From Pseudoscleropodium purum (lineage: Eukaryota > Streptophyta > Bryopsida > Hypnales > Brachytheciaceae), in assembly GCA_963969395.1 (NCBI GenBank), contig OZ017805.1, positions 7,130,001 to 7,194,000 on the forward strand: DNA of 64,000 nucleotides, read 5' to 3'. Made by a program: the position numbers and the translations under genes. How positions within the stretch are numbered: position 1 is the first letter of the stretch; each line of letters begins with the position of its first letter. This document shows, one piece after another, positions 45,311 to 58,356 of this stretch. Under the pieces are notes generated by a model, which had not been told where the DNA came from, did not search any database, and was given only the letters and a program-made list of their open reading frames with translations.

Positions 45311-48300
45311 ATGGCAGGGTGTCAAAATTCCAGTCGTCGCCGACAAGGTGATACCATTCGTATTTCTGAAGATGGACGCACTCTACGCCACATACCACTG
45401 GGTGACATCATTCTACACACTGAATTGAGAGTTGCAACAGAAAAGAACATCCGATCATTCCGGTGCCCTTGTAGAGATTGCAAGAGTGGATACCAGAAAA
45501 GCATTCAAGTCATACGCCGTCACCACGCAGAAGCTGGTCGTGACCCATTTCTTGATAGGTCATTATTGGGTGGAGACCCCCCCGAGGGCTATCCACCTCA
45601 AGGAATGTGGGTTGACGATATTGCTTACGATGACGACATCATTGACAATGCTGCGTACGACGTCGGAGCTAACATACAAGACATGGATTTAGGTGATGTA
45701 GATCCACAGGAGGCTGACATGGATGTGAACCGTCCTCTAGATGAGTTTCACGAGGTCCACCGGCAAGTGATGGAGGCCTTGGGTAGAGGAGATGCACTAC
45801 ATGGAGAGGCTGAGGCTGGAATGGAGTTCGCAGAGGAAGATGATGGTGTTGGCGACAATATAGACGAGCTGGAAGATCTCTATAGACAAGCTACTACACC
45901 AGTGTACCCGAACTCGAGAACAAGTGTAGTATTAGCCACAATCATTATCATGAACATGTGCATGGTGTTTCGTGTGAGCAATAAGTTCACAGATGAATTG
46001 TTTCGATTTCTATCTTCGGACTTACTACCAAAAGGCAATAAGCTGCCCCGTACCCATTATGAAGCGCGGAGGAGCATTCGCAAGCTAGGTCTCCACTACA
46101 ACAACGTGCATGCTTGTCCAAATGGATGCATTCTTTTTGAAGATGAGCACTCCACGCTTGATAGTTGTCCAAAGTGTAGGAGCTCACGTTGGATGGATGG
46201 GACGAATAGTATTCCCTCGAAGGTCATTCGACATTTTCCCCTCATTCCTCGTTTGAAGAGGGTGTGGAGGTCATCAGAGATTGCGTGCATGTTGACAGGC
46301 TACACCAAGCGTGTCAACAATGATGGCATCATGCGTTCCGTGGTGGACAACCCTGCGTGGAAGCATGTCGATAACAACATCGCATTCGGCAACTTTGGTA
46401 TTGAACCTCGGAACATGCGGCTTGCTATTGCTTTAGATGGTGTGAATCCATTCAAGCTTAACAACACAAATTGGTCTACTTAGCCTATCCTGATTTTGAT
46501 ATACAACTTTGAGCCCTGGTTTGTCACCAAGAAATTTTTCATTTCTTTATGCATACTTGTCTCGGGAAAGCACTCACCAACATCCAAAGGCATTGGTGTC
46601 TTCATATGTCCATTGGTGAAAGAGTTGTTGCAATTGTGGCATGGTGTTTCAGCCCTTGATTTCTCCAAACCAGAAGGCAACCGTACTTTCACCTTACGTG
46701 CTTTGGTCATGTGGACAATCTCTGATTTTCCGGCATTTGGGCTCATTTCTGGTTTATGTTGTAAGGGGTATAAGGGTTGCCCTTCTTGCGGCAAAGACAC
46801 AGATGCCAGGATGGCTAGGATGGGTGACGTTCTTCCTAATGGGAGAACAAAAGGTTCGAAGATAGTATATGGTGGCATTCGTCGTTACTTACCTAGACAT
46901 CATCCATATCGGCGCAATAGGAGATTCACTGGCCAAGAGGAGCATCGTGAGAGGCCACAACTACAAACATCCGAAGACATCATCCGATATGCTGCATGGC
47001 GGGAATCGTACTTGGACCTAGGAAGAAAAGAAAATGAGCCTGATGACCCAGTCCACCTCACGGGAGTGAAGCACCTCTGTGCACTTTATGAGCTTCCATA
47101 TTGGGAGGTCAGTCTATTGTTTCCATGCATGCTTCTCAGCTCTGTACTGCAGTCCCATTCTATAATGTGTTGCACGCGACATCTATGAAGACACAAATGG
47201 TTTCCCTGTCCTTTTTGACATCGTAGATGATGTCAAAAATGACATTCATGCTAACGTGGTGAGGCTATACGCGTACTTGTGAAGAATGTCTAGGAAGGTT
47301 CAAACTGAGGCACAGTGTTGTTCCTTGAGGAAGGCAAAAAAAAAGAAATTTTTCGATTCTTATTGACTTTGTCTATGTGATGTTGGCAGCATTTGTTGGA
47401 GCCTTTTATCTTGGATGCTATGCATTGTGAGAAAAAATTTTGCGAAAACATATTGAAGACACTATTTGCCATGAAGGATAGTGCCGGTAGTCAATTGGAC
47501 GTTGAGCAATTGGGCATTCGGGAAGAATTATGGTTGCAACCTCCGCGACAACAGAACGACGAGTACTACATGCCACATGCGCCTTTCATATTAACGGCAA
47601 GCAAGCGTAGAGAGTTTGTTGCTACAGTGTCCGCAATTCGGACTCCCACAAACTATGTTGGGAGCATTCACAAGCGCTTAGTCGATGGAAAGCTACAATA
47701 CATGAAGACGCATGATTATCATGTGCTCATGCAACAGGTACTCAATAGACTTCCATTTTTAGTGAATTACACTCTTAAAGTGTCACACGTTCGAACCATG
47801 TGGGGATAAGAGGATGTTCTCAAACGTTGCTTGAATGTTACAAGTATCATGGCCATGTTGCTTGTCATCACCACGGTGTGTACAATCATAGGAAGGTGCG
47901 TCGTATGATGGGCCATTGCATGCTATCCTAAACCTATGCACGTTTTTCTTGTTTGAGTGTATGTCCAATAAAACACAGTAGTACACGGCATCTATTGTGG
48001 GACTTTGTTGATTCCAGTAGCCAATGGTACACTGCACCGGCTTTGGAGTAATTTCTTGGTTTTTTAATTACTTCTTGTGCAGATCCTCCCCGTTGCAGTT
48101 CGCAACGTACTGGACGAGTGAGTGCGGTTACCTATAATTAAAATGAGCAGGGTTTTCCAAAGACTATGTGCAAAGGAGGTACGACTTGCAGACAAGGATG
48201 ACATGATGCGTGATGTAGTCATGGCAACATGTGAGTTTGAGAAAGAATTTCCAACAACCTTCCTCAACATCATGTCGCATCTCCCCTTGCATCTAGTAGA

Positions 48301-49817
48301 GCAATTATTCAAATGCGGGCCCGTGTATTTCCGCTGGATGTATCCAATAGAGCGATACATGAAAACGTTGAAGGACTATGTACGGACCTTTGCACATCCA
48401 GAGGGTAGCATTGCTGAAGGATACCGAATGGAAGAGATGCTTGGATTTTGCACAGAGTACATGCGTCAATACAAAGGAACAACTCAACGTGTTTGGGACG
48501 CCATGGAGGAGCCCATCATGAATGATGAAATTCTTCGGAGCAACTCTAAAAGAAGAAGAAAGATGTCTAATGAGTTCTGCAACTATGCTCATGCCTTTGT
48601 CTTGGACAATGCAGCTTGCTTAGATGAGTGGCGACAGTGAGTACTCTTGTACAGTCATTTCAGTTCAGGTTCATGCACTTAGCCTGATTTTGTGTTGTTG
48701 GTTTCTTTGTTTTTTGCCATGGAGGACACTTTTGAGAACATCATAGGACACGTGGACTGTGACATCACGCGCAACCCACTTTCCTGGCGGTCGTGAAGGT
48801 GTCTGTCACAGTTGACATCATCTGCGACATAGAGATGTTGCAGTGGACATCGGAGACGACAAAGTCTGGGCTCAGAAGTGACCGGTAGCCCAACGTATAG
48901 CTTGTAGTGTAATTGTCATGTCAGTTTGCATTGTAATAGTTGTCTAACTATGTGTGCTTGGAATGTCTTGTAGGCAATATCTAACAGCGAGAGGACAACG
49001 GTGGAAAGAGAGGGAGGCCTTTCGCAGACAATTCCGCCGTCAACAACCTTCAGTGTCCGTACGCTATCCCAACAATCTTCTAGACTTACCTCCTTTTCCG
49101 ACATGGTTGAGTACCCAAGTGCAAGTACTACGAGATGGTGGTGAGCACGTCGAAGCCGATGTTGTAGAGTATGCACAACCGCCACAGCGATATGCCATTT
49201 CACATCGCCAAATGTATGCCTTCGGCATGCACTTGCGTGTTCATAGTGCGGAGGGGGCCCGTGTCACTTGCGATTCAGGAATTGCAGCCTCATTTACAAA
49301 GCAACTTGGGTGGGGGCTTCGCAATGGGCGCCCGATAGAAAGAACCAAAGAGTACGTGGGATACCTTCAAGAGATCTTAGAGTTGGACTATAGAAATCAT
49401 TGCACCACGGTCATTGTTTGCGATTGGGTTCGCGGTACAGAAGATCTTCGATGCCCTAACATTCGAAGAGACCAATATGGATTCACCGTCGCGAACTTCA
49501 ACCACATGGATGGAAAAGTCCATCCCGACTCATTTGCCTTTCCTTTACATTGCCAACAAGTTTTCTTTTTCGATGACACAAGAAGGCCAGGGTGGAAGGT
49601 TGTGTGTCGCACAGATATTTGGGGTAGACGTGGGGAGCTGCAAGTGAATCAATCTATGCCTACCATGATTGATGTAGGGAATGACAATGACTTTGCTGGG
49701 TTGCAAGCACAGATGTTGGAAGTGGAGCCCGAGAGAGAAGCCGCAGTAGCCGATGGTATACACATCCCAGCAGCAGTGGACTCTTCAACCAAGGATGACA
49801 CTACTATAGAACAATAG
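45311..49817 (+). pseudogene. CACTA transposase (TNP2 type), four exons, two nonsense codons
   Basis: Exons 45,311-47,107, 47,390-47,737, 48,083-48,636 and 48,974-49,817 join by GT-AG introns in matching phases to exactly 1,181 codons including the stop. Domains in order: a transposase-associated Cys-rich domain (CPCRDC, about residue 55), an acidic spacer, a zinc-like CPNGC...CPKC pair, TNP2 (LAIALDGVNPF; LRALVMWTISDFPAFG; then, across intron 1, LDAMHCEKKFCENIL with the second acidic residue region), DUF4218 (LPLHLVEQLFKCGPVYFRWM, HPEGSIAEGY) and DUF4216 (YVGYLQEILELDY, DQYGFTVANFN). It would catalyse cut-and-paste transposition of the element. A TAG at 46,481-46,483 falls where the family usually has Trp, and a TGA at 48,119-48,121 falls in the conserved segment before PIIKMSRVFQRLC. 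No frameshift is seen. Confidence 0.85.
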
Positions 49818-52463
49818 GGAATGGAAGGCCATTCCCATAGTGAATAGGTGAATAGAATTACAGTGGTAGTATATGTTTTATACGATGTTGTGTATAACGT
49901 CATGTCAGTCACATAGTTGTTGTGGTTTCTAACATCCTCATGGATGTTGAAGACAACGTTCTGAGTAATGTGTTAACTAAGGTGACGACAACATCTTTTG
50001 AGCAGGCTACTTCTCGTATGTGACAAGGATATTCAAAGTGTAATACAGAAGTGTGCACCTTGTACTGGCCCCATATCAATAGCGCATGATTCATTCATAT
50101 GCGTACTATTATTAATTATTTCTCAATCATATATGTAGTTATTTAGTGAGGCTCTTAGGTACATGTAAGTGGAAATCAAGAGTGAATGTAATTTACCAAT
50201 TCCGTAGTATTAAAAGGAACCTATATTTTGGAATCCCTCCTTCGCGTGGAGAAAGTGATGTTTAGCAAGCATTGGCCATGTTATTGCACAGAATCCTTTT
50301 TTGTCATAAGGGGGTGTTAATTTTATCGAGGGAAAAGGCATAAACGGTCTTGTCCAAGCACTTTTTGATTATCTAGGGAATAGGTGGCATTTTGTAAATT
50401 TCATGTAAGTGAATTAGGGAAGCAAGAGCCAGTATGAGCAATGTTTCAATTTCAGTCTCTATATTTTTTTTCAACCCTTTTGAGGTTGCAAGTTAATGGT
50501 TTTCATTGTTTCCTTTTTGGGGTATGCCAAATCTATTATTGTTATAAGACCATTGCTATTCCACTGAGAAGTCTCTCCCCTTTTTTATGTCTATATATTT
50601 GATTGAGGTATCTTTACTTATGGTTTTTTTTATGAAACCATACATTTCCAACAATCCTAAACCAAAGCCTTATTCCAAAGGTGAAGAACCTTGATCATTT
50701 GTATGTCAAAAAGTTTTCTACAAAATTGTGGGGGTCTTTTCCAATGTAGGTACTCTATCATGTATTGTTTTCACAATTACAAGTAGGGAGGGCATGTTTA
50801 TTCCAATGAATTTTTTTTTGCACTCTCAAATATTGTGGGTGGAATATTTCAATTTGGATTGTATTCTTCTACCTATCTATATTTTAAACACTTGGCATAC
50901 GCCATTTTGATAAGTACATCATCGTTGAGGTTAGAATGAGAGTAAAGTACATGAACACTATACAATACCCCCAAACAAGTTAACAATCAATCACTACAAT
51001 AATTTATGACAATTCAACATAATATTTGATGCAATTGGCATTTTTCATCTTACATGAGGCACTTTCAATTTTGTAAAGGACACATACATTTTTTCCAGAA
51101 CAATATAGTACTCTACAACAATCCGGTTTGCATACAGTCATCTAATCTAAAAATAAATGTAGCGGTCACAATGTTGTACCTATGACAATTGCCCATTTAT
51201 TTAAATTTTGATTATCCCCCCAATTTGGGATATCATAAGTACATTGAGACAATGTAGTTAATTAATTGAAAAGCATACATTCTTTTCACTATGTAGTTTT
51301 CGTGGAGGAATTGGATGATTGATTGAGCCATTTCCCTTTTCAATTGAACAGTATGCATACATTCTAAAACCTAAACATTGTACTAGAAGTATATATGTGG
51401 AAGTTGTCATTGTTTCTAATCCCTAATTTTCAAGGTAGAATATTATTGGTTGGGGCGATTCACCCTAGCTTTGTTAATCCTATACATTTTGGATCATGAA
51501 AAGTATATATAAATGAATGGCCAAAAATCATTGCCTAAACCATGTCCCAATCGCTCCCCAATTTTTTGGGCCATCTCTTGAATTTATTATTGCCTCCGTG
51601 GTACTCCCAATTAATTACTCCCCATTTTGCATTTAGTCCCCCCCCCCAATGGCCCAACCCAACCCAATGGAATAAACTCGTTAGTGGGACCTCCTATCAC
51701 TCCACACTTCATTTTCCAAACTCGAAGAGTCCAATGTTCAATGGAATAAATTGACTCTAAAGACTACAAGTGACTTCCCATTTTTTTGGGTCCAATTAAA
51801 TTGCACCCGAGCCCCCAACCCAATGGAATAATGTCACTGGGATCCCAGTACTTCCAGTGACTCTCCAATTTTTTTCCCAACTCATGATCCCCAACCCAAT
51901 GGTGTAACTTCACTTTTGTGACTCCATCCCAATCACTCCCCATTTCTTTTTCCTCTCTTTAATTTTTTTGGGTCTAAAATAATTAATGACATGCATCCTT
52001 TTTATTTTGGCCTAGCGTAGACTTGTAGCCTAAAAACACACTTGTTAAATAATAAAATGTGCCCATATATGTGATTTTCATTGTACCCTACATTCATGAC
52101 TTCACATCCACCTAAAAAGTCTCATGTGGAGACCCTCAAGCTCTTGCTAGCTTGTACTCAGGCTTTTTCATCTAGGGCAGCGCCCCCCCCCTGACCGCTT
52201 TGTGGCAGCAGTGCATCTGCCCGCAGTGAAACAAATAGTAGTGGCTGACGTGGTGAATTCGTGTTTTTCATGACGTCAAAAAAAATGGGGTCCATTTTTT
52301 TTGATGTTGTAAAGAACACCCCTGTTCGACAGGACATCCACATATTTCTTCTTGTCCACGACTGCGTTTCCGATGACATAAAAAAAAATCGACCCTCCTA
52401 CGCGTGTTTTCCAAAAAATGCAGTGACATAAAAAAAAACAGGCCACGTTACAGTGAAACGCGT
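49818..52463. other. Right non-coding arm of the CACTA element
   Basis: About 2.6 kb downstream of the transposase stop with no supported gene. 49,860-50,010 still shows GATGTT/GACGTC words. 51,540-51,960 is dominated by recurring CCCAAYCCAATGGAATAA and GTGACTCCCCATTT words. 52,180-52,460 is the right subterminal region, with CTGACGTGG and a C-run. Confidence 0.5.
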
Positions 52464-52488
52464 ACAAAAATGCGGGTTTCTTATAGTG
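52464..52488 (-). repeat. CACTA terminal inverted repeat, right
   Basis: Ends TTTCTTATAGTG, the exact inverse of CACTATAAGAA at the left end, followed by the AAT duplication at 52,489-52,491. Confidence 0.85.
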
Positions 52489-52491
52489 AAT

Positions 52492-53650
52492 TAAAGCACT
52501 ATAAACTCAAATAGAGATTGAAAATAGACTAGATTTAATACGTCGGTTAATACAATATTTGTCCAAATAAAAATAGATACTTTTTTCGCTATATATTTAA
52601 TTTTAGTCTAAAATCTTCTACTCTCAAATGTCTATCACTCAAAACACTAGCTCTTCTAAGCATATTCAAGATTCTCAATTGAAGTCATGATGATATTAGC
52701 CCTAATGAAAAGAAACTTCACTTCATTGAAGTTGAAGCTTGGAGAATGTATAAACTTATCATCTATCGAATTCATTTTGCAAAAATAATGGAATAAATAA
52801 TAAAGATGCTTGCAATTCACGTATTGATGACATCCTCCAATTGTTGAAATTGCCATGTCTACAAAATCAAGACAAATATACTTGCAGTACATGCCAAGTG
52901 TGATTCTATAAACCTTCTGCATGGATTCTATTCTAATTTGAAGGAAAATTATGGCTCCAAGTCCAAGACAATGAAGCATGGTTACACCCAAAATCATTCC
53001 TTTGACATTATCAATACTCTCCTATTTATTGTGATGCTCTGTAGTGGGAGCGTTTGCAATACATCAAATCGCCTTACTCTTTCAAGTTGATGGATATGTA
53101 TCCGCATGCAAAGGGCTAGGTTGATCGTAAAGGATAGCATTGAAAACATTTGACATTGTGAACAAACATCAAGGTAACATAGGAGGTCGATCTTGGAGTT
53201 GAAAGTCGGCTTCTTGCAACAATAGTGTTTTTTGGTGGGTCAAACTTGTGTCAGTTTGTATAGGCAAGATGTCTAGTACTTAGAGCCAATAAATTACCCA
53301 AGCATGCTTTGAACCTTATACACATCGTTCAATATCGTTAGAGCAAAACCAAAAGTTGGTCATGATCTCCTTGTTCCCACCATATTGTTTTTTGCAACCA
53401 TGATACGTTGGGGGTAAAATACCTTTAGATCCTTTGTAATTTTGGCAATGCAACGAATGTTTGTACCTCTCTATTGGGCATGACATTTCATTGCAACTAG
53501 ATTTATGGGACAGTCTTGCAATATGTCATTGCAAAGTGTTACAATCGCTCTCCATTGTAGTTGTGACGTGTGGTACATGCGTAGAGTTAACCATTACATC
53601 TACTTCATTGGAGGGCACAACAAGTGTACAAGTAGATCTTTTCTACACCC
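52492..53650. other. Flank right of the CACTA; little recognised
   Basis: Minus-strand open stretches occur around 52,656-52,997 but with mixed, low-confidence coding character. They may be the 3' part of the relic at 53.6-56.5 kb. Confidence 0.3.
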
Positions 53651-53654
53651 ATGG

Positions 53655-56523
53655 CTAGGAAAAATTGACCTTGTTTGGACAATGAGAATCACCGTATGAG
53701 CCAATAGGAACATCTAGCTTGTGTTTACTACTACTAAATACCTCTTTGCCTTCCAAATGTGGAATACATGTTCCAACATCAGTATGGCCAAGAAGATCAT
53801 TCAACATCTCTACAATCTTTTTTTGGTCTCCACTACGTCTAACGCCTCTAAATTTCAACTCTTCTTTTGATGGCCCTGACCTTGATGTTGTGTCGTTTAA
53901 AAAAGCTTAATAATTTGTCATTTGCATGAAAGTTTGAACGTAGTTATCACAAGTGGTAGCAAACAAATCATTACCTAGATTACCTAATTGTTGCAACCAT
54001 CTATTATGAATTGTTTTGGATAAGTTGCATGATGGCATGTCCATCATCTCCACAAGATTCAAGCCCTTGAAAGAAAAAAATGTATAGTTAAGCTCAAAAT
54101 GTAATCGTCCAAAAATTGAAGACACACTTTCAATATAGGCATACCACCACAAAGTTAATCTATCTGGGAAGAGGCAAAATTTCCCTTGGCACCGAGGTCA
54201 AAGTCACCTACTCCCTACACTCATCAAAATTCCATCTTTATTGGTTGGATCTATTTGTAAAAAAAAAAAAATGCAAGTTCATCTCTACAGAAGGCATTAT
54301 GAAATGCAAGTGGACCTCTACGGAAGATATAATAAGAAAAATAAGAATTGATTAAAATACCATTTTCATAAAGCCACTCCATTAGTGATACCGAAAGTGC
54401 TAAAATGCAAGCCACAACTCTAATTCATGCAAAGCATCTTCTGAGGCTGCTTTGAAGAAGAGCCACCAAGTACTATGTCTCAACTTCCTCCATAGTCTTG
54501 GAATCTTTATATTACTTGCAAAGACAAGTATGTTGGTGTTGCAAATCCGGTTTGATGAGCTTTTGTGTATGGCGATGCAATGAAGTGCTCCAATGCAAGA
54601 GACAAATTCGCTCACAGTTCACCATCTCTTTTTTGGAATCCCCCGAACCATACACAATGCAACCGGTGTTCCAATTTGCTTGTGCACTATTAGCCATGAA
54701 GCCCTTGAAGTCTAGATTTTGCACACCATTGCATTTCATGACATCATTCAATAACCTCTACATGATGCTTTGAATAATGGTGATTTCAAATCGCATGTTA
54801 CAGACAACAATTGTCATCACCTTTTTGCAATCCACGTTATAAATGTGGCATGCCATGTTTGTCCAATCGTTCACACGTTTGACGTGGCCAAACATGAGCC
54901 ATACATTTTCCATATCTCTATTTGGTTGCATGTGCCTTACCAAATCCATTCCACTACCAGGCCCTTCTACTAATATCTTAAACAAGTATACCTTCTCTTT
55001 TTCTTGTCTAGAGAATACACTATCATGAATGTATTCAAATTTTAAATTCCATTTCATATTCATGATACTATCTATGACCCCATTTTTACTAGTGCTACGA
55101 AATGAAGTAATAATGTTATGAATGTTAGGTGAACTTAGTCTCTGGAACCTATCCATGACATCTTCTAACAACTTTTTATACAACATCTCCTTAGGGCTTT
55201 CACCATTGTGTATAAGGTGGTTGTCTAGAAATTATTTGCTAGCAACAAGGGCAATGGCTGAGTTAGTGGCAGTTGGGTTTTTTGGCAATCTCGCATGCAA
55301 TAAGACCAGAAATAGTATCTATAGCGTCTCTACATGTTCTAGGAGCTACATGATGCATGTAATTACCTAAATAAATGCATGCTTGGGTCATCAAAGTAGT
55401 ATCGCAATGGATGTAATATATTCTAGGATCACAAATATTAATACAATGTGACAGACATTTGCATATCTTGTAGAGAAGACATGAATCCTTGGGAAGGTTA
55501 GCCCCAACATAGAATGGAAGTAAAGTATAACCAAACTATTCCATCTTGTTGCGCTTCAAGAATCGCTTCAAGTAGTTATACTCAGAGTTGTTACATATGA
55601 GATGACTTACACAAGAAGATTTCCTAAACTTCAAGCCATTTTGGTTGTAGATATTGGATGTCATGGTCCGACACCAAGCATGTCCATTGTACTATTTATC
55701 CATTCTTTGCAGATTTCTACTAGAGGATGATGAAGAGAAAATATGAAGTGAACGCAACTTAAATACTATATCCCCATCAAAGTCGGTGGGAAGATACTGT
55801 ACTTTGTGGTGGATTAGTGAATCATAGTCTAATGCAACAATTTTGTTCCTAGATTTACAAATGGATGCTAGATTCCGTAGGCAACCACCGATACCAACCA
55901 TGGCTATACTATTAGGATAAGTTGGTGGACGAGAATGCGTTGACAAAGCTGGACTATTCATTGGCATTTGGTATATACCAGAAGTTGTCTTGAGGACATC
56001 ATTTGGGACATTAATAGGCAATGTTGCTTGAATATATGGCTAGCCAAGAGACTCTTTCTTTGACTCACTAGATAGATCTATGACAGAGTCAAAGACTTCT
56101 TGCTTTATACATAAAAGTTGAATTAGTGTACTAGTGATCGTTACAATCTATTGATTTTCTAGTAATATGTTGAATAGGAGGCATATCCACAATAAAGTGG
56201 TTTGACTAGTGTGGAAAAATATCTATAGGAGCATCCATGTGGACAAACGACAAGCCATAAGCTTTGTAGTGACCTTGCCAAAGGTACCAAACATGACTGT
56301 TTGGAAGTTTTAACTTAAGTATATGGACATACTCCTTGAAGCATCTAGAATTAGACATGACCTCTTCTTCAACATATACACTAGATTGGACAAAACCAAA
56401 TTGGACATGGATAAGGTGTAAAGACACTACAACATATCCTTCTGGTTCGAGGGGAAGAACAAGTGGACTCTCATGGCCAACTACTTGAATGGAGGCCATT
56501 AACAAAAGAAGGCACAACAACAA
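53655..56523 (-). pseudogene. Transposase-like gene relic, unclassified
   Basis: Minus-strand reading from 56,523 (ESPLVLPLEPEGYVVVSLHL), 56,021-55,330 (LPFYVGANLPKDSCLLYKIC, YIHCDTTLMTQACIYLGNYM), 55,270-54,758 (QRLSSPNIHNIITSFRSTSK, MDLVRHMQPNRDMENVWLMF), 54,751-54,512 (FKGFMANSAQANWNTGCIVY, LHWSTSLHRHTQKLIKPDLQ), 54,480-54,400 (AASEDALHELELWLAF) and 53,858-53,655 (FRGVRRSGDQKKIVEMLNDL, VPIGSYGDSHCPNKVNF). A frame change near 55,285 and several stops inactivate it. The 'KGFM-(D/N)-SAQANW ... CLFHW-like' layout recalls DDE-type transposase-like proteins I associate with seed-free plants; here Asn occupies the position I would expect to be Asp. This identification rests on recollection, not on a search. 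Confidence 0.45.
54179..54198 (+). repeat. 20-bp element shared with 60721-60740
   Basis: ATTTCCCTTGGCACCGAGGT occurs identically at both places, 6.5 kb apart, and resembles the CCTCGG-CCAAGG core of the tandem array at 58.6-60.0 kb. Confidence 0.6.
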
Positions 56524-58356
56524 TGGAACACTTCTCAGAAGACCTTAGTAGAAATTAAAGTTTGATTGAATGAGCTAGGTTCTATTATATACAATATAAA
56601 GCCAAAGATGAACCTTTGTATAGATATAATGAATTCAAAATGTAGTGTAATCAATTTATGGTAAACAATATTAAATGTCAAATTTGATTCCATATATCTA
56701 GATTTGCTATTTAAACTTATAACTTATATAAATAAAATCCTTTGAAAGAAAGTCATTCTTCTTATCCAACTCATAGGTACAAGTACAATGGAATTGAAGA
56801 AGCCTGCAATTTATTTGTAGATCTAGGATCCATTCTTATTAAGCTTAAATAGTATATATACTTAAGGTGAAAACTCTTATCTTTGTCTTTATAGCAATAC
56901 AAGTATCCTAAATTTCTAATAAACTATACGTAGATTTATATGAAAGAATCACTGAAAAGGGTAATTAAAACAAATCTTTAGTTAAATGAGATTGGTGTAC
57001 AATATATTTAAATAGATTTTAGATCTCTGAATTGATATGATCTAATAGTCTCCACAATAAAAAATCATGAAGACTATCCATCATATCATAGGAATCAAGT
57101 TTTGGTAGATGCCATTGAATTTTGAAACCATTAGTTGACCTATATTTAGTTATTGTAGTGGAATACTTAATAGTAAAGATCTATCAAATATTTGATTGTA
57201 TAATTACAAAAATTAGTGACACCTTCTTTCAAATTAAAATTCTGTTAATAAAGACATAAGGAAACCCTATAATATGAGATTAGAATTCAAGGTAGAATAA
57301 TTCTATTGAGAAAAATACGACTTGGATTCAGAAGTTTATGTCATGCTTTGACAATAGTGTCGAGTGCATATTAAGATGTGCACTACTATTGTTCCTCCAT
57401 TTACGTATCAGTTCCATTAGAGTCATTTCGTAATATGATTTATTCATCTCATGTATGCTACAAAAGTTCAACTCAAGAATAGTTCCTAGAGTACTTTTAG
57501 AAAGCAGAGGAAGAGGGGGAGGCTTCTTTTTTTTATCTTGAAAGGAGCTACAACGGTCAAAGGCTGGACAAAACAAGATTCTAGGATTAGAAAACCAAAC
57601 ACCTCCAAAGGCAAGTTGCATCCTCAGTCATATCAAAGAAGGTAAAAAAGTTCATCATGACAAGAATGAAAGAAGTGTACAAGAAGATTAGACGTCAAGG
57701 TGGAGTTGTTGAAGTTGTATTGTGTAGAAGCTTTGTCAAACTCATTCATAAGTTAATCGTGAAATATTATTCTTTTATCCTATTACATTCCATAGTATAA
57801 GTGACTAGGAAGCTATGTTCATAGATTATAGCAAAAGTATACATATATTCCGTAAACCAAAAAAAAATTTATATTTGGTATAAAATTTTTATTTAGGACA
57901 TCTATATTTTTATTACAAAACTTTATACTCTTCAAGAATAACCAAACTTCAAAATTTCATGTGTGTCATTTTCTAATAAACAACATGGGATCTCGAATAA
58001 ATGTAATCAAGCATTTGCTCTAAGATTAATATACATTGTATTAGTATAGGAATTATTTGTGTATATATATATATAAATACCATATAGTATACCTAGATTA
58101 TAGAAATTGTACTTGAGGGATGGCCACTTGCAAGGGAGGCTGTTCCTACATCTCACTTGTTTCCATTTCCTTGCACTTTGGATTTCCAAATGAGCTCTCA
58201 ATGATTTGTGAGTAACATTACAAGCGACTCCTTTTGTGATTTGGCACCAAACATACTTTTCTCACTAGTAAGTTTTAGAGCTAGGTTTTTGCATTTAGAT
58301 TATCAAAAATTTGCAAATTTTGACCTAGGATTTTGTCATTGTAGGTTGTAAGAGTA
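56524..58356. other. AT-rich intergenic spacer
   Basis: No supported gene. A short (TA)n tract lies at about 58,063-58,073. A minus-strand open frame near 57,328-57,621 lacks support. Confidence 0.4.

Larger units (their letters stand above)
36996..52488. mobile_element. Complete CACTA (En/Spm-type) transposon, 15,493 bp
   Basis: The left end reads CACTATAAGAATCTGGCG and the right end, read on the opposite strand, CACTATAAGAAACCCGCA. That gives 11 perfect terminal bases, extending as an imperfect repeat to about 25 bp. Flanking AAT triplets form the 3-bp duplication expected for this superfamily. The element carries a plus-strand TNP2-type transposase gene (45,311-49,817) and a divergently transcribed minus-strand TnpA/Transposase_24-like gene (about 38,271-44,588). 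Its non-coding parts contain GACGTC/GACATC words and subterminal TGACGTGG repeats. The transposase has two in-frame stops and the second gene one, so it is probably non-autonomous now, though structurally complete and apparently recent. An LTR-like insertion occupies one intron. Confidence 0.9.

Noticed and set aside
48114..48147. A mini-intron removing the TGA in the third transposase exon
   Set aside because: GTGAGT...CAG would give a 33-bp intron, shorter than plant introns, and would delete the conserved PIIKMSR segment.
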